Part shown: piece by piece, positions 7,971 to 18,148 of the stretch
Position numbering within the stretch: the first letter of the stretch is position 1
How the letters are laid out: every line of letters starts with the position of its first letter
Assembly: GCF_030580655.1 (NCBI RefSeq)
Contig: NZ_JAUQTB010000005.1
Location: 62,001-126,000 of the forward strand
DNA: 64,000 bases
Direction of reading: 5' to 3'
Source of the DNA: Paenibacillus lacisoli
Lineage (GTDB): Bacteria; Bacillota; Bacilli; Paenibacillales; Paenibacillaceae
The notes under the pieces: generated by a model
What the model saw: the letters and a program-made list of their open reading frames with translations, nothing else
What the model was told of the DNA's origin: nothing
Databases searched by the model: none
Program-made: the position numbers and the translations under genes

Positions 7971-9056
7971 TTAAAGAGGGATTTCATTCAAATGCTCCGG
8001 CTTCGCTACCGGCTTGCCGTAATCCTCGTTGCTCTCACCGAGGACAGTCTGTTCCCCGTTTAACTCAATTTTGACTTTGGCTGTCCGGGCGTTTCCGCTG
8101 TTATCCGCCGCTGTCAGAACGACACTCTGCAGGAATTCCTCCGGTATCTTTTGCCCTTTATCGAACATGCTGTCTTTCAGCGATACCGTAACAACACCAT
8201 CTTCCGACTGCTTTACTGACTCCAGGGTGGTGCCGTCCGTCATCACCATATTTAATCCATCCTCCTGCTGCGGTCCCTGAATCAGCTCCTGCAGGGCCGC
8301 TTCCATCCGGTCAGTACGATCATTAACCAGGCGCGTGACCGGGACGTAATAAGTAACCCCTCCAGGCGAAGCTGCTGTAAAATAAACCGTCACCGGACGA
8401 GAAGCTGTTACGCTCACACCGTTGCCGATCTCCAGATTGATGCCGAGCGAACGGTTTAACGGCCGGTCCACCGGAATACCGCCCTGCGGCATTGCTGTCA
8501 GTTTTTGCCCGTCAACAGACAGCTGTACATTCTGAATATCCGGATTACCGGTGAGCGTCCAGGTGAGAGCCTCCAGTATTTTGCGCTCATCCTTGGCCTG
8601 ATATTTCGTAAATGCCCCGGAGAAGTCGATGGACGCCGTCTTCTTTTCCTTATCAAGGGTCACTTTATTAATCGCCGTGCCCTGAGGAAGCACGCCCTGA
8701 AAGCCTTCCGGCAGAAGACCGGAGAAAGGCCCGCCCAGTACCAGACTTTCTAATGCTGTTTTGGCATCTGCTGTGCTGTCGCCGGAACCGATGGGCAGAG
8801 ATACCGGAGCAAGTCTTCCATTCTCATCCTGGAGAAACACACTGCTCAATTCCCCGTCCGCTGCCGGAGCAGAGGCCTGTACAGCCTGTAGCATGGCGGC
8901 TTCCACCGAAGCCGGGGGCGGATCAACCGGTGAGGCACCAGGTTTACTGCCAAAACTGCAGCCTGACAGCACAACCGGAATCCCCAATAGGCCTATGACG
9001 GACCACGAGCGAAACGTTCCTGTGTTTATGAACCCGCGAAGAAAGTTTGTTTTCAT
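7971..9056 (-). CDS. gerM: GerM-type sporulation/germination lipoprotein with two GerMN domains
   Basis: A 361-residue lipoprotein with a signal peptide and lipobox VLSGC. Two GerMN domains can be seen, roughly residues 75-195 and 225-345. Both carry the pattern of a polymer/strand segment followed by LTWTL or LQELIQG and a closing strand block (KKTASIDFSGAF and GVVTVSLKDSMF). In Bacillus, GerM is made in the mother cell and is needed for sporulation and germination; its place upstream of rph in this orientation is the same neighbourhood as in Bacillus subtilis (gerM-rph), which supports the call. AGGGAGG precedes ATG 9056. Confidence 0.9.
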   Translation of the reverse strand: MKTNFLRGFINTGTFRSWSVIGLLGIPVVLSGCSFGSKPGASPVDPPPASVEAAMLQAVQASAPAADGELSSVFLQDENGRLAPVSLPIGSGDSTADAKTALESLVLGGPFSGLLPEGFQGVLPQGTAINKVTLDKEKKTASIDFSGAFTKYQAKDERKILEALTWTLTGNPDIQNVQLSVDGQKLTAMPQGGIPVDRPLNRSLGINLEIGNGVSVTASRPVTVYFTAASPGGVTYYVPVTRLVNDRTDRMEAALQELIQGPQQEDGLNMVMTDGTTLESVKQSEDGVVTVSLKDSMFDKGQKIPEEFLQSVVLTAADNSGNARTAKVKIELNGEQTVLGESNEDYGKPVAKPEHLNEIPL

Positions 9057-9527
9057 TATTAATTCCTCCCTAAACCATTTTGACAGTTTGTACTTTTATG
9101 TATACGAGCTCTTTTCGAGAAAATGACTAAGGGGAAAAATTACCGTTTTTTTGGAATAGGTTACGAAGAAATGAAATCATTGTTATGAATATCTCATTTT
9201 TTTTCAAAATTCGACAATCAGCTATAACATTTCAAGTCGTTTTTTACGAAATATAATGAGTCGGACCATGGGTTGTAAGAACTATATCAGGGATGGTTAT
9301 TAATACCTATCAACACTATCATTAGTTTTTTGCTCAGCTTTTACATATGTAGAGCAGTTGGTAATTAGTGAGACAGATTTTGCAGTAAATGTTTTCCTTC
9401 CCCTCTGTCCATTCTTGATGCATAATTTAATTGTTTTCCAGAATGTACCTCACCCAGAACCCTGCATCACACCAGCTCTTCCCAGCCTACTGGTTCGAAC
9501 ACCACTATAAATACAGGAGTGAACCCC
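9057..9527. other. 470-bp divergent intergenic region (gerM / chemoreceptor)
   Basis: AT-rich and without a plausible gene on either strand. A perfect TATAAT occurs at 9252-9257 on the plus strand but with no clear -35 box at the right distance, so the chemoreceptor promoter is not settled. I looked for a cyclic-di-GMP riboswitch signature before the chemoreceptor and did not find one. Confidence 0.5.
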
Positions 9528-11312
9528 GTGAGAAAGTCCAAGCTTAGAAACATGTCATTTTTCGCTAAGAATGTGACAGTATCATTCATTAGCACGATCC
9601 TGATCGGCGCTCTGCTGATCACCTCGAGTTATATTTTCCAGAGAAATGTCCTCATCGACCAGCTGCATGGGCAAATTTCTACTGTAACCGAGCATTGGGC
9701 TCAAGGCATTGACACGAAAGACGTAGAGCAGGCTGTGTCCGAAAAGAACTACAACGGAACTGTCACTGTGAAGCTCCGCGATTACTTTGATGACATCAGC
9801 AAGGACAATCCGAATGTAGCCCAGGCCTACATCTTCGGAACAGAGCTGCAGGACGGCACCAAAACCTCTGTTGTCGCCATGCCAACCTCTCTGATTAAGG
9901 CATTCTCGGAAAGTGAGCCTAAGCTGAACCCGGGTGACTTGTATCCCCAGCCGCAGGTGGTTGCAGATGGTATTGCCGAGATGCTGAACAATGACAAGCC
10001 TACTTTTACAAGCTTCTATGAAGACGGCTTCGGAACCTGGACCTCTATCCTTTATCCAATCAAGGACGACAGCGGCAAAATCTTTGCTTACTTCGCTGTT
10101 GATGTCGATGCCAGTGCCGTTCCGGCCGGTCTGCACAAGCTGCTGGTCAGCAGCATTTCCATTCTGGTCGTTGTGCTGATCATCTTCATGCTCCTTCAAT
10201 ATTTTATCGTCAAACGTACCATGGCTCCGATCCGTGCTCTCATGGCCGGTATTGATGAAGTGAGCCGCGGTAATCTGGATGTCCGCATTAAAACAGGCAA
10301 TGACGATCTGGGACAGATCAATGACAAGTTCAATCTGATGGTCAGCCGTATGAACAACACGATGAATAAGGTACAGCAGACTTCCAGTGCCGTTACGGAA
10401 GCAGCACGCGAGCTGCTCGCCATCTCAGAGAAGAACAGCAGCAACGCCGTTGTCATCAATGACAACATTAACCATATCGAGAGCGGTGTCCGTACACAGG
10501 AACGCACGACGACCGACAATGCCCGTTCTGTCAGCGAGATGGCTACGGTTATCCAGACGATTGCTTCCAGCTCTGCCAATGTAGCTGATGAGGCTTATTC
10601 CATGGAGCAGCGCTCTATCCGCGGCAATGACGTTGTGAACAAAGTTGCTGAACAGATGACTTACATTACGAACTCTGTTACCGATACTTCCCGCGCCATC
10701 AAGCTGCTGGAGAGCCGTTCCAGAGAAATCGGAGATATTCTCGGCATCATTACAGGCATCTCCAGCCAGACCAACCTGCTGGCCCTGAATGCTTCTATAG
10801 AAGCAGCACGTGTAGGCGAGGAAGGCAAAGGCTTCGCCGTCGTTGCTGGTGAGGTACGCAAGCTGGCGGAGCAATCCGCTGAATCTGTAAATCAGATCTC
10901 CGGTCTGATTGAGGATATTCAGAAAGAAATCCGGCAGGCTGCCCAATCCATGGAACAAGGTATTACCGAGGTTGAAACCGGTCGTGAGGTGGCGGAACAG
11001 ACCGGAGAACTGTTCGAGGATATCCTGCAAGCAACACAGAAAGTAGCATCCCAAATCCAGGAAGTATCCAGTGCTACCCAGCAGATTTCTGCAAGTACCC
11101 AAGAGTTGTCTGCGACAGCAGAAGACCTGTCCTCCACGGTCAGCAAAACAGCCGACAGCTGCACACAGATTTCCAAGGCGCTGGATGAGCAGACCTCTTC
11201 CCTTGGCTCGATCGTAAGCTCGTCCAACAAGCTGAGCGGCATGGCCGAAGAACTGGAAGATTTGATTCAGCATTTTAAAGTTCGCAAAGAAGAAACACCG
11301 AAGGAAGATTAA
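9528..11312 (+). CDS. Methyl-accepting chemotaxis protein (periplasmic-type sensor, HAMP, signalling domain)
   Basis: A 594-residue transmembrane chemoreceptor. A first membrane segment lies at about residues 17-38, an extracellular sensor of about 165 residues follows (probably a single Cache-like fold), then a second membrane segment near 205-228, a HAMP linker, and a long coiled-coil signalling domain. The hairpin tip that binds CheA/CheW is seen in [34 protein letters not shown] 9528 is chosen because AGGAG sits 8 bases upstream; an in-frame GTG at 9519 overlaps that site. The ligand is unknown. It lies 68 bases before the NRPS-like gene. Confidence 0.93.
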   Translation: MRKSKLRNMSFFAKNVTVSFISTILIGALLITSSYIFQRNVLIDQLHGQISTVTEHWAQGIDTKDVEQAVSEKNYNGTVTVKLRDYFDDISKDNPNVAQAYIFGTELQDGTKTSVVAMPTSLIKAFSESEPKLNPGDLYPQPQVVADGIAEMLNNDKPTFTSFYEDGFGTWTSILYPIKDDSGKIFAYFAVDVDASAVPAGLHKLLVSSISILVVVLIIFMLLQYFIVKRTMAPIRALMAGIDEVSRGNLDVRIKTGNDDLGQINDKFNLMVSRMNNTMNKVQQTSSAVTEAARELLAISEKNSSNAVVINDNINHIESGVRTQERTTTDNARSVSEMATVIQTIASSSANVADEAYSMEQRSIRGNDVVNKVAEQMTYITNSVTDTSRAIKLLESRSREIGDILGIITGISSQTNLLALNASIEAARVGEEGKGFAVVAGEVRKLAEQSAESVNQISGLIEDIQKEIRQAAQSMEQGITEVETGREVAEQTGELFEDILQATQKVASQIQEVSSATQQISASTQELSATAEDLSSTVSKTADSCTQISKALDEQTSSLGSIVSSSNKLSGMAEELEDLIQHFKVRKEETPKED

Positions 11313-11380
11313 TCAGCGTTGATAGCCCAAGTTTCAGACATGGAATAGAGAGACTATAGAAGAATGGAGAGAGGAAACCC

Positions 11381-14300
11381 ATGGTCACACCAGACACAAT
11401 TCAGCTGCCGGTCCTTCAAATTCCTTTTGACCAAGGACGCCAACAGCAGACTTACACTTACGATAGCGTGCAGATTGCGCTGCAGCCGGCTTTGTCGGAG
11501 GCACTGAGACAACAATACAACGAAGATGAACGCAGCACTTTTCTGCTTGCTGTGTACTTTGCGTGGCAATGCCGCCTTTCCGGCGGTGAAACCGAGTTAA
11601 CTGCAGGGCTTCGCAGCAGCTCCGGAAACGGGGCGCTCGAAGCTATGGTGCTTGACCTGAAATCCATTTCCACCATCGCTCAGCTTCATCAGGCGGTGAC
11701 CGAAGCTATGGCTGCCGGTCTGGTTCCTGTAACGGATCAGACGGTTGAAACCCTCTTTGGGTTCAACCAGCTGCATGCCGCTTCAGCTCCGCAAATTGTT
11801 AACTGGCACGTTGAGGAGAAGGAAGGGCAGTTCAGCTGTCATATTCAATATGACAGCTCCCTGCTGCGTGCAGAAACGATGCAGCGCTATAGTGATTACT
11901 ACATTACATTACTAGACGCAGCCCTGCAGGATACGGAGCAATCTTTCCGGGCCATTGATATTCTCAAGGAATCTGATCGTGAAAAGTATGCGGAGCTGAA
12001 TGCAACGGATGCAGCTTATGATCAGCGTCAGACCTATCATGGCATGTTTGAACAAGCGGTTACCCTGTATCCGGACCACAAGGCCATTGCCTCTTCAGAA
12101 AAAGTTTACACTTATGAGGCCCTGAACGAGCAGGCGAACCGCCTTGCTCATCACCTGCTGTCCCGGGGAGTAGTTAAAGGCGACTTTGTCACCATCTTTA
12201 TGGACCGCAGCCTGGAGACCGTCATTTCTCTGCTCGGTATTATGAAGGCAGGCGGTGTCTATGTACCTCTGGACCCTGCTCACCCTTACGACCGTAACAG
12301 CTATATCGTGGAAGATACCAAATCACCGTTCATTGTAACCAAGTCGGCGTATCGGGAGCAGGCGCTGCAGCTATCCGGGGATATTCCTACCCTGCGCGGT
12401 GTCATTGCCTTGGACGAGCTGCGTGCTGATCTTCCTTCCCACAATCCTGATTTGCCGATTGAAGCAGATGATCTGGCTTACGTCATTTACACCTCGGGCA
12501 CTACAGGAAAACCTAAAGGAACTCTTCTTGCCCACCGCGGTGTCGTTAATCTTGGCGAGGTCGTCCGCACCAGCTGCGACATTCAGCCGGAGGATGTACT
12601 GACCCAGTTTGCCACATACAGCTTTGATGCATCCATTTGGGACACGATCGGCGCCTTGTTCTACGGGGCACAGCTGTACCTGCTGTCTGCCGATGAACGG
12701 GTGTCGGTTGAAGATTTTGCAGATGCCATTGAACGGACAGGCACGACGATCATTACGATCCTGCCTACCGTCTTTTTCAACCAGCTGGCAGCTCACTTGT
12801 CCGATGAAGGCTTCCGCAAGCTGGAGAAGGTCAAGCTGATTACGATTGCTGGCGAGGCTCTGTACGGGGAACAGGTTCGAGCCTTCCAGCGAAAAGTAGG
12901 TGACCGGATGGGAATCATGAACATTTACGGACCTACCGAAGCAACTGTGGTAACGACTCTCCATAGAGTGGATGGTCTTGTTCCGGATTCACTGGTCAAC
13001 ATTCCGATCGGCAAGCCGATCCATAACTATAAAGTGTACATCGTGAATGAGGAGAACCAGCTCGCTCCGGTAAACGTTCCGGGTGAAGTGATCATTGCTA
13101 CGCCGGCTCTTTCACGCGGTTACCTGAACCAGCCTGAACGGACGGCCCAGGTATTCGTCAGCAATCCATTTACCGAGGCAGATTCCCGGGCTCACGGCTC
13201 GGTCTATAAGTCCGGAGATATCGCAAAGCTGCTGGATGACGGCACGATTGAATATGTGGGACGCCGTGATTCCCAGCTCAAAATTCGGGGACACCGGATT
13301 GAAATCGGGGAAATTGAAGATAACTTCGCCAAAATTGACGGTGTGAAAGATGCTGTCGTCGTCGCTAAAAAAGAAGCGGACGGCCAAAATATGCTGGTCG
13401 GCTACTTTACTTCTGTTGACGGCTCCGCTATCGCTTCGACGGATATTAAGGCAGAGCTTACGGACAAGCTGCCTTCCTATTTTGTACCTAAATATATCTG
13501 CCAGCTGGATGCTATGCCGATCTCGCCAACGGGTAAAATCGACCGGAAATCCCTCGTCTCCTATCCGCATGAAGAGCAGGAACCGGAAGGGCCATGGGAA
13601 GCACCGCAGACCGAGACCGAGAAGCTGATTGCAGCAGCCTGGGAACAGACCCTGGGCAGAGCCCGCGTAGGTCTTCATGATGATTTCTTCCGGATCGGCG
13701 GCGATTCCCTGTATATTATCCATACATTGGTCATCCTGAAGCCTGCTTTCCCGGGACTGAAGATTGGTCACTTTTATGAATACCGGACACTCCAGGAACT
13801 GGCCCGCTTCGTGGATGAGGCGGGTGCACAGGAAGAGCAGCGGACGGCTGTAAAACCGGCTGACGGAAGCTATATCGATCTGAATGAACATCCGGTAGAA
13901 CTGGTCGCAGGCGCCTCCCTCTCCACTGTGCGTACGCCGGAGAAAGTGCTTCTGACCGGTGCAACCGGCTATCTAGGCTCTCATCTGCTGTATGAGCTGC
14001 TCCAGCAGCCAGGCCTTCAAGTTTATGCCCTTGTCCGCCGAACGGCGGAAGAATCGGGAATGGAGCGTCTCCGCTCCACTTTCATTCGTTACTTTGGAAC
14101 GGATGCAGCACGGCTGATGGAAGGTCGCGTTGAAGCTGTCGAGGGTGACCTCGAGCAGGAGAAGCTGGGTCTGAAGCAGGAACAGATCGACATGCTGATC
14201 GGGAATGTAGACAGCATCCTGCACAGCGCGGCCGATGTCCGTCATTTCGGTGACTCGGCTCAATTTGCCCGTACGAATGTGGCAGGGACCGAATTCCTGC

Positions 14301-15085
14301 TGGAACTGGCTTCTGCCAGACCAGGCGTATCTTTCCATCATGTGTCGACGCTTGGCATTCCGGAGGACCTAGCCCTGAGCGGACAATGGGATGAGGTTGT
14401 AGAGCTCGGGTATTTCCCAGATGACATGCATGTAGAGAATGTCTATACAGACAGCAAGCTCGAAGCCGAGAAGATCCTCTTCAAGGCAGCGGGCCAAGGC
14501 GTGCCAGTCAGCATTTACCGTGCCGGCAACCTGTCAAGCCGCTCGGCAGACGGCTTCTTCCAGCACAATATTGACAGCAACGCCATGTACCGGATGGTCA
14601 AAGCCATGCTGCTGCTCGGCAAGGCACCTGCAGCCGACTGGCAGATGGATTTTACGCCGATCGATTATGCAGCACGTGCTATCGTATCGCTTGCTCTGAA
14701 TCCGGATAGCAGCGGCCGGGTCTTCCATATCTGCAATCCGCAGCCGCTGGCTTACAGTGAGCTGATCGCGTACATCAATCAATGCGGTTATGCTGTTGAA
14801 ACCCTGCCATTCAGCGAGTATCAGCAGTGGCTGTTCGATGCAAGCATCGAGAAATCACAGGAAGGCGTCCAGCTTGCGATCGCTCAGCTCGAAGGTGACG
14901 GAGCCAAAGACTTTGCTTACCAATACGGCTGCCCGGTAACGAAGGCGATGCTGCAGCCAGCGGGTGTCAGCTGCCCTCCTGCGGATTTGTCTTTTGTTCG
15001 CAAAATGATTCAGCATGCGGCATCCATCCAGTACTTCCCGGCATCTACCGCCGTTGATCAGGAAGCGGAACTGATGACTCCTTAA
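11381..15085 (+). CDS. Stand-alone NRPS-like protein: remnant condensation domain, adenylation, carrier, thioester reductase
   Basis: A 1234-residue single-module enzyme. Residues 1-205 resemble the C-terminal half of a condensation domain but lack the HHxxxDG catalytic motif. The adenylation domain (about 215-725) has AYVIYTSGTTGKPKG near 365-380, FDASIWD, NIYGPTEATVV near 513, and the catalytic lysine 719 in PTGKIDRKS. Reading pocket positions by eye against GrsA gives D-A-W-T-T-A-I-V-V-K, which suggests a hydrophobic amino acid; this is tentative. The carrier domain has the phosphopantetheine serine 776 in GGDSLYII. The terminal reductase (from about 855) has TGATGYLG at 859-866 and Tyr1022/Lys1026 (YTDSK). 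It should release its bound acyl group as an aldehyde or alcohol. No other NRPS gene or phosphopantetheinyl transferase is in the window. Confidence 0.9.
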   Translation: MVTPDTIQLPVLQIPFDQGRQQQTYTYDSVQIALQPALSEALRQQYNEDERSTFLLAVYFAWQCRLSGGETELTAGLRSSSGNGALEAMVLDLKSISTIAQLHQAVTEAMAAGLVPVTDQTVETLFGFNQLHAASAPQIVNWHVEEKEGQFSCHIQYDSSLLRAETMQRYSDYYITLLDAALQDTEQSFRAIDILKESDREKYAELNATDAAYDQRQTYHGMFEQAVTLYPDHKAIASSEKVYTYEALNEQANRLAHHLLSRGVVKGDFVTIFMDRSLETVISLLGIMKAGGVYVPLDPAHPYDRNSYIVEDTKSPFIVTKSAYREQALQLSGDIPTLRGVIALDELRADLPSHNPDLPIEADDLAYVIYTSGTTGKPKGTLLAHRGVVNLGEVVRTSCDIQPEDVLTQFATYSFDASIWDTIGALFYGAQLYLLSADERVSVEDFADAIERTGTTIITILPTVFFNQLAAHLSDEGFRKLEKVKLITIAGEALYGEQVRAFQRKVGDRMGIMNIYGPTEATVVTTLHRVDGLVPDSLVNIPIGKPIHNYKVYIVNEENQLAPVNVPGEVIIATPALSRGYLNQPERTAQVFVSNPFTEADSRAHGSVYKSGDIAKLLDDGTIEYVGRRDSQLKIRGHRIEIGEIEDNFAKIDGVKDAVVVAKKEADGQNMLVGYFTSVDGSAIASTDIKAELTDKLPSYFVPKYICQLDAMPISPTGKIDRKSLVSYPHEEQEPEGPWEAPQTETEKLIAAAWEQTLGRARVGLHDDFFRIGGDSLYIIHTLVILKPAFPGLKIGHFYEYRTLQELARFVDEAGAQEEQRTAVKPADGSYIDLNEHPVELVAGASLSTVRTPEKVLLTGATGYLGSHLLYELLQQPGLQVYALVRRTAEESGMERLRSTFIRYFGTDAARLMEGRVEAVEGDLEQEKLGLKQEQIDMLIGNVDSILHSAADVRHFGDSAQFARTNVAGTEFLLELASARPGVSFHHVSTLGIPEDLALSGQWDEVVELGYFPDDMHVENVYTDSKLEAEKILFKAAGQGVPVSIYRAGNLSSRSADGFFQHNIDSNAMYRMVKAMLLLGKAPAADWQMDFTPIDYAARAIVSLALNPDSSGRVFHICNPQPLAYSELIAYINQCGYAVETLPFSEYQQWLFDASIEKSQEGVQLAIAQLEGDGAKDFAYQYGCPVTKAMLQPAGVSCPPADLSFVRKMIQHAASIQYFPASTAVDQEAELMTP

Positions 15086-15098
15086 AAATTCTTTAGAA

Positions 15099-15127
15099 AC
15101 AGCGGTACCTTAGGGTACCGCTGTTTT
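15099..15127 (+). terminator. Terminator of the NRPS-like gene
   Basis: An 11-bp stem ACAGCGGTACC / GGTACCGCTGT with a four-base loop followed by TTTT, 14 bases after the stop codon. Confidence 0.85.
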
Positions 15128-15229
15128 GTATGATTTGAAATGACACCGTTGCTAAATTTGCAGCTAATAGCCGATACTACCTTCACCGGCCCTGCAGGCC
15201 AGCAACCTGATCTGAGGTGAACGAACACG

Positions 15230-15817
15230 ATGAGACCAAGCGTTAATTTGGAGCAAATGCCGTACAGCCTCAACAGCCAAAATGTAGCCGATGCAACCCT
15301 CGCTTGGCTTGACCAACGGGGGGTCGTGCCGCGTGATATTGCTGAGCTGGTCCTCCTGCTGCAGCAGAAGTATTTCCCTGATCTTACGGTGGAGGAATGT
15401 GAAACCCATGTCGTTCAGGTGCTCCAAAAAAGAGAGGTTCAGAATGCAGTGTTAACCGGGATCCAGCTGGATCTGCTGTCCGAGCAGCGAGCCCTGCTGG
15501 CACCGCTTCAGGATATGGTCCAGCATGATGAGAGCCTGTACGGGGTCGATGAGATTCTGGCCTTCTCTATTATCAATGTCTACGGAAGCATCGGCTTCAC
15601 AAATTACGGATATATTGATAAGCTTAAACCCGGTATTCTTGCCAAATTAAACGACCCTACTGACGGGCGTATTCATACTTTTCTGGATGACCTGGTAGGA
15701 GCGATTGCCGCCGCTGCGAGCAGCCGGATTGCCCACCGCAAGCAGGCTGAACATGAACAGCAGCCGGAAGAGAACGCTATGTTGGAGGGATACGGGAATC
15801 CGGCAGCCATACCGTAA
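15230..15817 (+). CDS. Phosphatidylglycerophosphatase A family protein (YutG-like)
   Basis: A 195-residue protein matching the PgpA/YutG family. The core is KREVQNAVLTGIQLD, then GVDEILAFSIINVYGSIGFTNYGYIDKLKPG and a closing DDLVGAIAAAASSRIAHR. In enteric bacteria PgpA dephosphorylates phosphatidylglycerophosphate to make phosphatidylglycerol; the soluble-looking Bacillus YutG branch is less well studied, so activity here is inferred from the family. A TGAGGTG site precedes ATG 15230. The C-terminal 25 residues (Glu/Gln rich) are a variable tail. Confidence 0.87.
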   Translation: MRPSVNLEQMPYSLNSQNVADATLAWLDQRGVVPRDIAELVLLLQQKYFPDLTVEECETHVVQVLQKREVQNAVLTGIQLDLLSEQRALLAPLQDMVQHDESLYGVDEILAFSIINVYGSIGFTNYGYIDKLKPGILAKLNDPTDGRIHTFLDDLVGAIAAAASSRIAHRKQAEHEQQPEENAMLEGYGNPAAIP

Positions 15818-15841
15818 TAGACAGCCAGGGGGAAACGATAC

Positions 15842-16261
15842 ATGGAACAGCTGCGTTTGATGCAAATGACAGACCATGAGCAAATGATGGCCTTATGGGA
15901 GAAAAGCGACGGCGTTGTCGTCAGTGAAGCAGACACACCAACAGAGCTGGCCCAGTTCCTGCAGCGGAATCCCGGGCTGAGCTATGTCGCCGAACAGGAC
16001 GGACAGATCATTGGTACGGTGCTTGGCGGTCATGACGGACGACGAGGCTTTCTGTATCATCTGGCGGTAGAGCAGGCTCATCGCGGCAGACGTCTGGGCC
16101 AAAGACTGGCCGAGGCCTGTCTCCACAGCTTAGCCGAGCAGGGTATTACGAAATGCCATATCTTCGTTGTCGCTGACAATGAAGATGGACAGCGTTTCTG
16201 GACCCGCTGCGGTTGGGAGAAACGGGACACCTTCTTCGTCTACTCCAGGTCACTGGCCTAG
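15842..16261 (+). CDS. GNAT family N-acetyltransferase
   Basis: A compact 139-residue acetyltransferase. The acetyl-CoA binding motif A is VEQAHRGRRLGQRLAEA at about residues 77-93, preceded by the strand GFLYHLAV; motif B is FWTRCGWEKRDTFF near the end. Similar in size to YpeA-type proteins. It begins 24 bases after the PgpA-like gene, so the two may be co-transcribed. Its stop overlaps the stop of the convergent metallo-hydrolase by four bases. Substrate unknown. Confidence 0.88.
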   Translation: MEQLRLMQMTDHEQMMALWEKSDGVVVSEADTPTELAQFLQRNPGLSYVAEQDGQIIGTVLGGHDGRRGFLYHLAVEQAHRGRRLGQRLAEACLHSLAEQGITKCHIFVVADNEDGQRFWTRCGWEKRDTFFVYSRSLA

Positions 16262-17244
16262 CGGCTATGAAAACGGCATCCTTCAGGGCGTTCGTCCATC
16301 TCCGCTTCCCCGCGCCGGACAAGCTCGATCAGATGAGCCAGCGCTTCAGACATGGCAAACCGGAATTGATGAATGCCGAGCTTATCCCCGAATAAGCGAA
16401 TACATACTTCATAGCCCGACAGGGCTCCTTCCTGCAGCATTGCAGCAATCCGGGTCAACCGCTCTTCATGGTGCTGAAGCAAGGCCTCTGTTCTCGCCTC
16501 AAAATGACCAAATGGATTGCGGTGTCCCGGATAAGCGTTCTGCACCTTGAGATGCCCCAGCTTCTGCAGTCCGTTCAAGTAGGAATGAAGCGGCTGCGGA
16601 TCACTTCCCGGCAGCAGGCTTACATTCGGTGAGATCTGCGGCAGAACGGCATCTCCGCACAAGATCAGCTGCAGCTCCGGCTGATACAGGGATACATGGC
16701 CCGGTGCATGTCCGCCTGTCTCTACAGGCTTCCACAGCCGGCCACCCATCATCAGCGGTTCGGCTTCGTCTAAGAACTGGACATGGGGTGCCGGTGTCAC
16801 CTGGCTGTCAAAGCTCTCCAGATGCTCACGCAGCGGTATCTCTAGTGCTGAGGGCATTCCATGCCGGCCAAACCATCGCGGCATATCTTCATTCAAGGAG
16901 GATTCCGATCCCCACATGTAGTTGGCTTCCTGCCAGCTGCGCTGTGACATTAAGACCGGAGCGCCGCTGCGTTCCTGCATCCAGCCTGACAATCCATAAT
17001 GATCAGGATGATGATGGGTTAGGACAATCTCATGAATATGCGTATATTGGATACCGAGCTTATCCAGCACTTCATCCCATTCCTTCTCCGTCCCTTCACT
17101 GCGCGGACCCGGATCAATGACGGTAACCCTACCGTCTATACCCTGAACCAGATAGCTGTTCACCCAGCGCAGCGGAAAGGACATCGTAATCTTCACCTGT
17201 TTAATTCCGTCTTCCCATTCTGTGATTTCAGGCATTTTCTTCAT
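16258..17244 (-). CDS. MBL-fold metallo-hydrolase
   Basis: A 328-residue metallo-beta-lactamase-fold hydrolase. The zinc-binding motif HHHPDHYG at about residues 77-84 follows the strand VTVIDPGP, and later ligands appear in GGHAPGHVSL (His) and LILCGDAVLP (Asp). The C-terminal third is helical with HEERLTRIAAML, as in the YqgX/RNase-unrelated 'GloB-like plus helical tail' hydrolases. It is probably a thioesterase or lactonase, but the substrate cannot be told. GAGAGGAAG precedes ATG 17244. Confidence 0.87.
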   Translation of the reverse strand: MKKMPEITEWEDGIKQVKITMSFPLRWVNSYLVQGIDGRVTVIDPGPRSEGTEKEWDEVLDKLGIQYTHIHEIVLTHHHPDHYGLSGWMQERSGAPVLMSQRSWQEANYMWGSESSLNEDMPRWFGRHGMPSALEIPLREHLESFDSQVTPAPHVQFLDEAEPLMMGGRLWKPVETGGHAPGHVSLYQPELQLILCGDAVLPQISPNVSLLPGSDPQPLHSYLNGLQKLGHLKVQNAYPGHRNPFGHFEARTEALLQHHEERLTRIAAMLQEGALSGYEVCIRLFGDKLGIHQFRFAMSEALAHLIELVRRGEAEMDERPEGCRFHSR

Positions 17245-17413
17245 TCTTATTCTTCCTCTCTCAAGCCCAGCCGCATGTGCTATACAAAGTGGCTCTTAAT
17301 GTAAATATCTATATGTATATCGTGCCTGCAGCCTTCCTGCAAGCTGGATGCTGCGGTATCTATGAGCTGCACCCCGCCTGCTGAAGATCCTGCAAACCAT
17401 CGAGTTCGGACCC

Positions 17414-18148
17414 TCAGTTGGGCCGGGTCCCTGCAAATATCATACGCCGTGACCCTTCCGGGTCGTAGTCCCTTTCATCGTAATCACCATGCACCTCATC
17501 TACCTGCAGGCCTGCCTTATCCAGCATAAACCGCAGTCTCTCCTCCTCGTACAGCTTCACCCGCTCGTGATAGATGCGCGGTTCTTCACTGCCGCTGGAA
17601 ATCCGGATATCCTTGATGACAAAACCGTTCTTGATACTGCGTTCCTCCACAATATGATGCCCGTCTTCCTCCCGCTCGGAGCAGAGGACAAGCGTATTTT
17701 TAACGTATACCGGATTCATATAATCAATCAGAAAAGCCCCGCCCGGCTTAAGCAGCCGCCGGATTTCGCGCAGCACTTTCATCTGTTCCTCATCCTCACG
17801 GAAATAACCGAACGATGTAAACAGATTAACGACGGCATCAAATTCCAGATCCAATGGTACCTCGCGCATATCTCCGTGAATCCAGTTTACATGATCCGAA
17901 GGGTCACTTGCGCGTGCTTCCCTCAGCAGGACATCCGACAGATCGACTCCGGTTACCTGGTATCCCGCATCAGCCAGAGCCATCGAATGACGCCCCATGC
18001 CGCAGCAAAGGTCAAGCACCCGGGCTCCCTGCGGAAGATCAAGCCAGGACACCATTTGTTTTGTTTCCTTCCGGGCCCCCTGGACATCCCGGTGTTTATA
18101 CACGAGCAGATAGTCTTCGCCAAAGCTTTTTTCATACCAATCCTTCAT
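17414..18148 (-). CDS. Class I SAM-dependent methyltransferase
   Basis: A 244-residue methyltransferase with the Rossmann motif VLDLCCGMGRHSMALAD (SAM glycine loop), acidic motif II VTGVDLS, and a post-I block IHGDMREVPL followed by FDAVVNLFTSFGYF. The N-terminus WYEKSFGEDYLLVYKHR is typical of small cytosolic methyltransferases of unknown substrate in Bacillales. I start at ATG 18148 because CGGAGGG lies 7 bases upstream; longer forms would include this site. A GC-rich hairpin overlaps the stop codon. Confidence 0.87.
   Translation of the reverse strand: MKDWYEKSFGEDYLLVYKHRDVQGARKETKQMVSWLDLPQGARVLDLCCGMGRHSMALADAGYQVTGVDLSDVLLREARASDPSDHVNWIHGDMREVPLDLEFDAVVNLFTSFGYFREDEEQMKVLREIRRLLKPGGAFLIDYMNPVYVKNTLVLCSEREEDGHHIVEERSIKNGFVIKDIRISSGSEEPRIYHERVKLYEEERLRFMLDKAGLQVDEVHGDYDERDYDPEGSRRMIFAGTRPN

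Noticed and set aside
9057..9527. Possible cyclic-di-GMP riboswitch before the chemoreceptor
   Set aside because: None of the conserved riboswitch core sequence was found in the 470 bases.
10425..11273. A 282-residue minus-strand frame opposite the chemoreceptor signalling domain
   Set aside because: It is the antisense of a repetitive coiled-coil coding sequence; composition (Leu/Phe/Cys-rich) has no family sense.
12371..12964. A 197-residue minus-strand frame inside the NRPS-like gene
   Set aside because: Antisense to the adenylation core motifs, with no start signal.
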